Assembly (NCBI GenBank): GCA_007129695.1
Contig: SKVA01000315.1
Span: forward strand, 1 to 9,195
DNA: 9,195 nucleotides
Source: Spirochaetaceae bacterium
GTDB taxonomy: Bacteria; Spirochaetota; Spirochaetia; DSM-27196; SLST01
Direction: 5' to 3'
Shown: positions 6,736-9,195 of the stretch, piece by piece
Layout: the number at the start of each line of letters is the position of its first letter
Numbering within the stretch: position 1 is the first letter of the stretch
The notes under the pieces: generated by a model
What the model saw: only the letters and a program-made list of their open reading frames with translations
What the model was told of the DNA's origin: nothing
Database searches by the model: none
Made by a program: the position numbers and the translations under genes

Positions 6736-8244
6736 GTGGGGTTGAACGAATCACCGGAACATGGGTCTGCCGCGGAATCGATTGACGACGAAAACTCGCG
6801 GCTGCGATCCGCCGGGCCGGCTGCCGGCATCGAACCGGCGGACGCGAGCGAGTTACTCGATGAGATCAGGCTTCTGCGCGCGCGAAACGACGAGCTCGAG
6901 CGTCTGTTGACGCGTAACCCGACGACGGGCCTGCCGATCCGGCGTCTCTTCGACCGGGAGTTCGAGCGCGCGCTCGACGCGGTGACGCGAATCGAACGCG
7001 GTCCACGGATTGCGATCGGGCTTCTCCGGCTGAATCGTGACTACGACAGAATCAAGAACTCGCGCGATCGCAACCGTGTACTGCTGTTCAAGACCGGAGA
7101 CCGTATGCGCGAGGTCGTAGGCGACAACGTCTACCAGAGCGACCGGCTCGACGAGTTTCTGCTGATCCTGCGCGATATCCCGAACGTAGACGGGGCAGAG
7201 CTGCGCGCCGGCGATGTAGTCGACATCATCGCCGCGCCGCACGAGCCGCCGGCCGACGATGTCCAGTTCGGGTGCCACCTGGGGATATCGGTCTACCCTG
7301 ACCATGGCATCGATCGGGAGGAACTGCTTGGGAACGCCAACATCGCCCTCCGCCAGAGCGAACGGACCGATCGGCCATTCGTGATCTACGATACCGAGCT
7401 CGGCCGTGGTTTTCGCGAGCGCGAGGAGCTCGAACGCACGCTGCGGCAGACGATCCAGTCGGGGTTCGGCGGCTTCGCGCTCAACTATCAACCCTTTGTC
7501 GATCGAAGCCTGCGCATCTGCGGATCGGAAGTGTTGATCCGCTGGACCGGAGCCGACGGGCGGATGATTCCGCCCGATCTGTTCATACCGGTGGCCGAGG
7601 AGACCGGCGATATCCGCTTTCTGGGGCAGTGGTCGCTCTACCAGGCGTGCAGGCAGCTGCGGCACTGGCACCGAAGCGGCCACGACGGGCTGTTCGTGTC
7701 GGTCAATGTGTCGCCGGCGCAGTTCCGCCAGCAGGATCTGGTGGAGCGTGTCGGAGGGATCATCGATTCACTGAAGCTCGATCCGTCGGTTCTCCATCTG
7801 GAGCTGACCGAAACGACCGTCATGGACGATCCGGCCGACGCGATCGCGCGGCTGGTCGAGCTGCGCGACATGGGGGTGCACCTTGCTCTGGACGACTTTG
7901 GCACGGGCTACTCGAGCCTGACGTACCTTCGTGAGTTCCCGTTCGATACGCTGAAGATCGATCGCAGTTTTGTCACCGGGATCGACACCAGTCCGCAGAA
8001 CCGGCAGATCGTGAGAGCGATCGTCACGCTCGCGCGCGGGTTGGACATGCACGTCGTGGCCGAGGGCGTCGAAACGACGCAGGAGCTCGACGTCGTGTTC
8101 GACTACGGGTGTGACTACGTGCAGGGATACGTGTTCTCCCCCGCGGTCTCCGCCGATGCGTATATCGAGCGAGTCGATGCGGGGCCGATTCAGCCTCCTT
8201 CGGGGCGCCTGACGCGGAGTATAGCGGAGGGATCGGCTTCATGA
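6736..8244 (+). CDS. Degenerate GGDEF plus EAL domain protein, probable cyclic-di-GMP phosphodiesterase
   Basis: Cytoplasmic protein of up to 502 residues with no membrane helix or PAS domain. A short helical, possibly coiled-coil stretch at about 38-60 precedes a GGDEF-like domain (about 61-218), which starts NPTTGLPIRRLFD where DxLTGLPNR is usual. Its signature at 137-141 is RLDEF rather than GGDEF, so it is unlikely to make cyclic-di-GMP. The EAL domain (about 225-480) keeps the catalytic and metal positions: Glu 265 in SEVLIRW (EVL for EAL), Asn 324 in VSVNVSP, Glu 359 in ELTET, Asp 386/387 in LDDFGTGYSS, Lys 407 in LKIDRSF, Glu 443 in VAEGVET and Gln 463 in QGY. It should therefore hydrolyse cyclic-di-GMP. 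Start is uncertain: GTG 6736, or TTG 6742, which is better spaced from GAGGG at 6729-6733. Its stop overlaps the next gene as ATGA. Confidence 0.9.
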   Translation: MGLNESPEHGSAAESIDDENSRLRSAGPAAGIEPADASELLDEIRLLRARNDELERLLTRNPTTGLPIRRLFDREFERALDAVTRIERGPRIAIGLLRLNRDYDRIKNSRDRNRVLLFKTGDRMREVVGDNVYQSDRLDEFLLILRDIPNVDGAELRAGDVVDIIAAPHEPPADDVQFGCHLGISVYPDHGIDREELLGNANIALRQSERTDRPFVIYDTELGRGFREREELERTLRQTIQSGFGGFALNYQPFVDRSLRICGSEVLIRWTGADGRMIPPDLFIPVAEETGDIRFLGQWSLYQACRQLRHWHRSGHDGLFVSVNVSPAQFRQQDLVERVGGIIDSLKLDPSVLHLELTETTVMDDPADAIARLVELRDMGVHLALDDFGTGYSSLTYLREFPFDTLKIDRSFVTGIDTSPQNRQIVRAIVTLARGLDMHVVAEGVETTQELDVVFDYGCDYVQGYVFSPAVSADAYIERVDAGPIQPPSGRLTRSIAEGSAS

Positions 8245-9195
8245 TCGCGCTCACGACCACGGCGGACTCGGTGTCATCCATAGTTGCGGATATAGAGAGC
8301 CAGCTACGATGGATCGACGCGGTCGAGTTCCGGATCGATCTACTCTCGGCCAACGAGCGCGCGAGCCTGGAACGACTCCCGTCGCTGTGCCGTGGCGCCG
8401 CGCGTGGCACAGCGGTAGCTACGATCGCGACCGTTCGGCGTCGCGGCGACGGCGGAGCGTTCGACGGCAGCGAACACGAACGCGTCGCGCTGCTTGCGCG
8501 CGCGGCGGGTGCCGGGTTCGATTACATCGATGTCGAGGCCGATCTGTCGCCGGCCGACACGGTGCGCGGCGTGCTCGATGCCGCGCAGCGGCGCGGTACG
8601 ACCGCCGTCCGTTCGTTTCACGACTTCGATGGAGTTCCAGGCGATCTGGTCGAACGAATGCGATCGGCGAGTGCATCGGGCCCCTGCGTCGCGAAGGCGG
8701 CCGTGACGCCGCGGACGACCGCGGATCTCGGCCGGATAGTCCAGGCCGCTGATGAGCTGTCCGGCACTCCGAAGATCGTCATCGGCATGGGTCCTCACGG
8801 CTTTCCGACCCGCGTCCTGCCTGCCCGGCTTGGAAACACGTTCACGTTCTGTTCAACCCCGGGTAGTTCGGCGGCCCCCGGGCACATCTCGCCGCAGGAA
8901 ATGCACGACCGCTACCGTGCGTCGGAGCAACGCGCCTGGTGGCCGATCTTCGCGGTGATCGGCGATCCGATCGGGCACTCCAGGAGTCCGGAGTACCACA
9001 ACGCGCGGTTCATCGAAGATGATGTGTCCGCCGTCTACGTCCCGGTCCTGGTCGATGATGTTGACGACTGGTTCGATCTGGCGTCGCGACTGGGAGTCAG
9101 CGGGTTTTCGGTTACGATCCCTCACAAGGAGTCGGTGCTCGCGCGCCTTGGCGACGCGGCCGATGGGGATGCACGCGGGGCGGGCGCGTGCAGGA
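8241..9195 (+). CDS. aroDE: Bifunctional 3-dehydroquinate dehydratase (type I)/shikimate dehydrogenase, 3' part missing
   Basis: Catalyses two consecutive shikimate-pathway steps: dehydration of 3-dehydroquinate, then NADPH-dependent reduction of 3-dehydroshikimate. 318 codons are visible. Residues 1-220 form a type I dehydratase: Glu 29 in VEFRIDLL, Glu 99 in YIDVEAD, catalytic His 127 in RSFHDF and Schiff-base Lys 152 in VAKAAVTP, then MGPHGFPTRV and STPGSSAAPGHIS. Residues from 236 start a shikimate dehydrogenase: FAVIGDPIGHSRSP with substrate serines 247 and 249, and catalytic Lys 296 in VTIPHKE. The NADP-binding domain is beyond the edge. The dehydratase loop ends APGH where APGQ is usual (His 215 for the substrate-binding Gln), and TR replaces the common SR. 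ATG 8241 overlaps the upstream stop (ATGA) and has GGAGGG at 8226-8231, nine bases before it. The fusion order is that of plants, chlamydiae and some other bacteria. Confidence 0.92.
   Translation, partial: MIALTTTADSVSSIVADIESQLRWIDAVEFRIDLLSANERASLERLPSLCRGAARGTAVATIATVRRRGDGGAFDGSEHERVALLARAAGAGFDYIDVEADLSPADTVRGVLDAAQRRGTTAVRSFHDFDGVPGDLVERMRSASASGPCVAKAAVTPRTTADLGRIVQAADELSGTPKIVIGMGPHGFPTRVLPARLGNTFTFCSTPGSSAAPGHISPQEMHDRYRASEQRAWWPIFAVIGDPIGHSRSPEYHNARFIEDDVSAVYVPVLVDDVDDWFDLASRLGVSGFSVTIPHKESVLARLGDAADGDARGAGACR

Noticed and set aside
5925..6830. A 301-codon open frame on the minus strand opposite the response regulator and start of the GGDEF/EAL gene
   Set aside because: Shadow of two confidently identified plus-strand genes; its protein shows no recognisable motif.
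6853..7683. A 276-codon open frame on the minus strand opposite the GGDEF/EAL gene
   Set aside because: Codon-position shadow of the real gene in GC-rich DNA; no motif or start signal.

Overview
The window is 9,195 bases of GC-rich, gene-dense bacterial chromosome. It has seven complete or nearly complete protein genes and one more cut by the left edge. Neighbouring genes overlap or lie within a few bases of each other; the only real gaps are about 160 and 105 bases. I see no mobile element, CRISPR array, tRNA or rRNA. The adaptor-ATPase-permease exporter and the large extracytoplasmic sensor point to a double-membraned (Gram-negative type) bacterium. A fused 3-dehydroquinate dehydratase/shikimate dehydrogenase together with the style of the two-component genes would fit a high-GC member of the Spirochaetota or a relative. 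That placement is an inference of low to moderate confidence.

Left half, minus strand (about 1-4150): a tightly coupled transporter operon of the MacAB/LolCDE type, read right to left. It encodes a periplasmic adaptor (HlyD/MacA-like), an ABC ATPase, a first FtsX/MacB-type permease with a glycine-rich insert, and a second permease that runs off the left edge. Junctions are TGATG (adaptor/ATPase), ATGA (ATPase/permease 1) and a gap of 8 bases (permease 1/permease 2).

Centre (about 4150-6629): a divergent intergenic region, then a sensor histidine kinase and an OmpR/PhoB-type response regulator on the plus strand, overlapping by ATGA. The kinase appears to be read from a leaderless transcript. 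The shared intergenic region carries four GT(A/T)AA half-sites in two pairs. This resembles the tandem sites bound by OmpR-family regulators, CpxR in particular, so the regulator probably controls its own operon, the exporter operon, or both.

Right side (about 6736-9195): a cytoplasmic cyclic-di-GMP protein with a degenerate GGDEF domain (RLDEF) and an EAL domain that keeps its catalytic residues. It overlaps by ATGA the fused aromatic-amino-acid gene (aroD-like plus aroE-like), which is cut by the right edge just after the shikimate dehydrogenase catalytic lysine.

Taken together, the left and centre form a sensing and export module: the kinase senses an envelope signal, the regulator binds the divergent region, and the exporter is adjusted. 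The right-hand pair joins second-messenger turnover to housekeeping shikimate metabolism by position only; no functional link is shown. I did not find a wholly new system. The best leads are the half-site array, the unusual kinase sensor region, the substitutions in the fused Aro enzyme and the glycine-rich permease insert.
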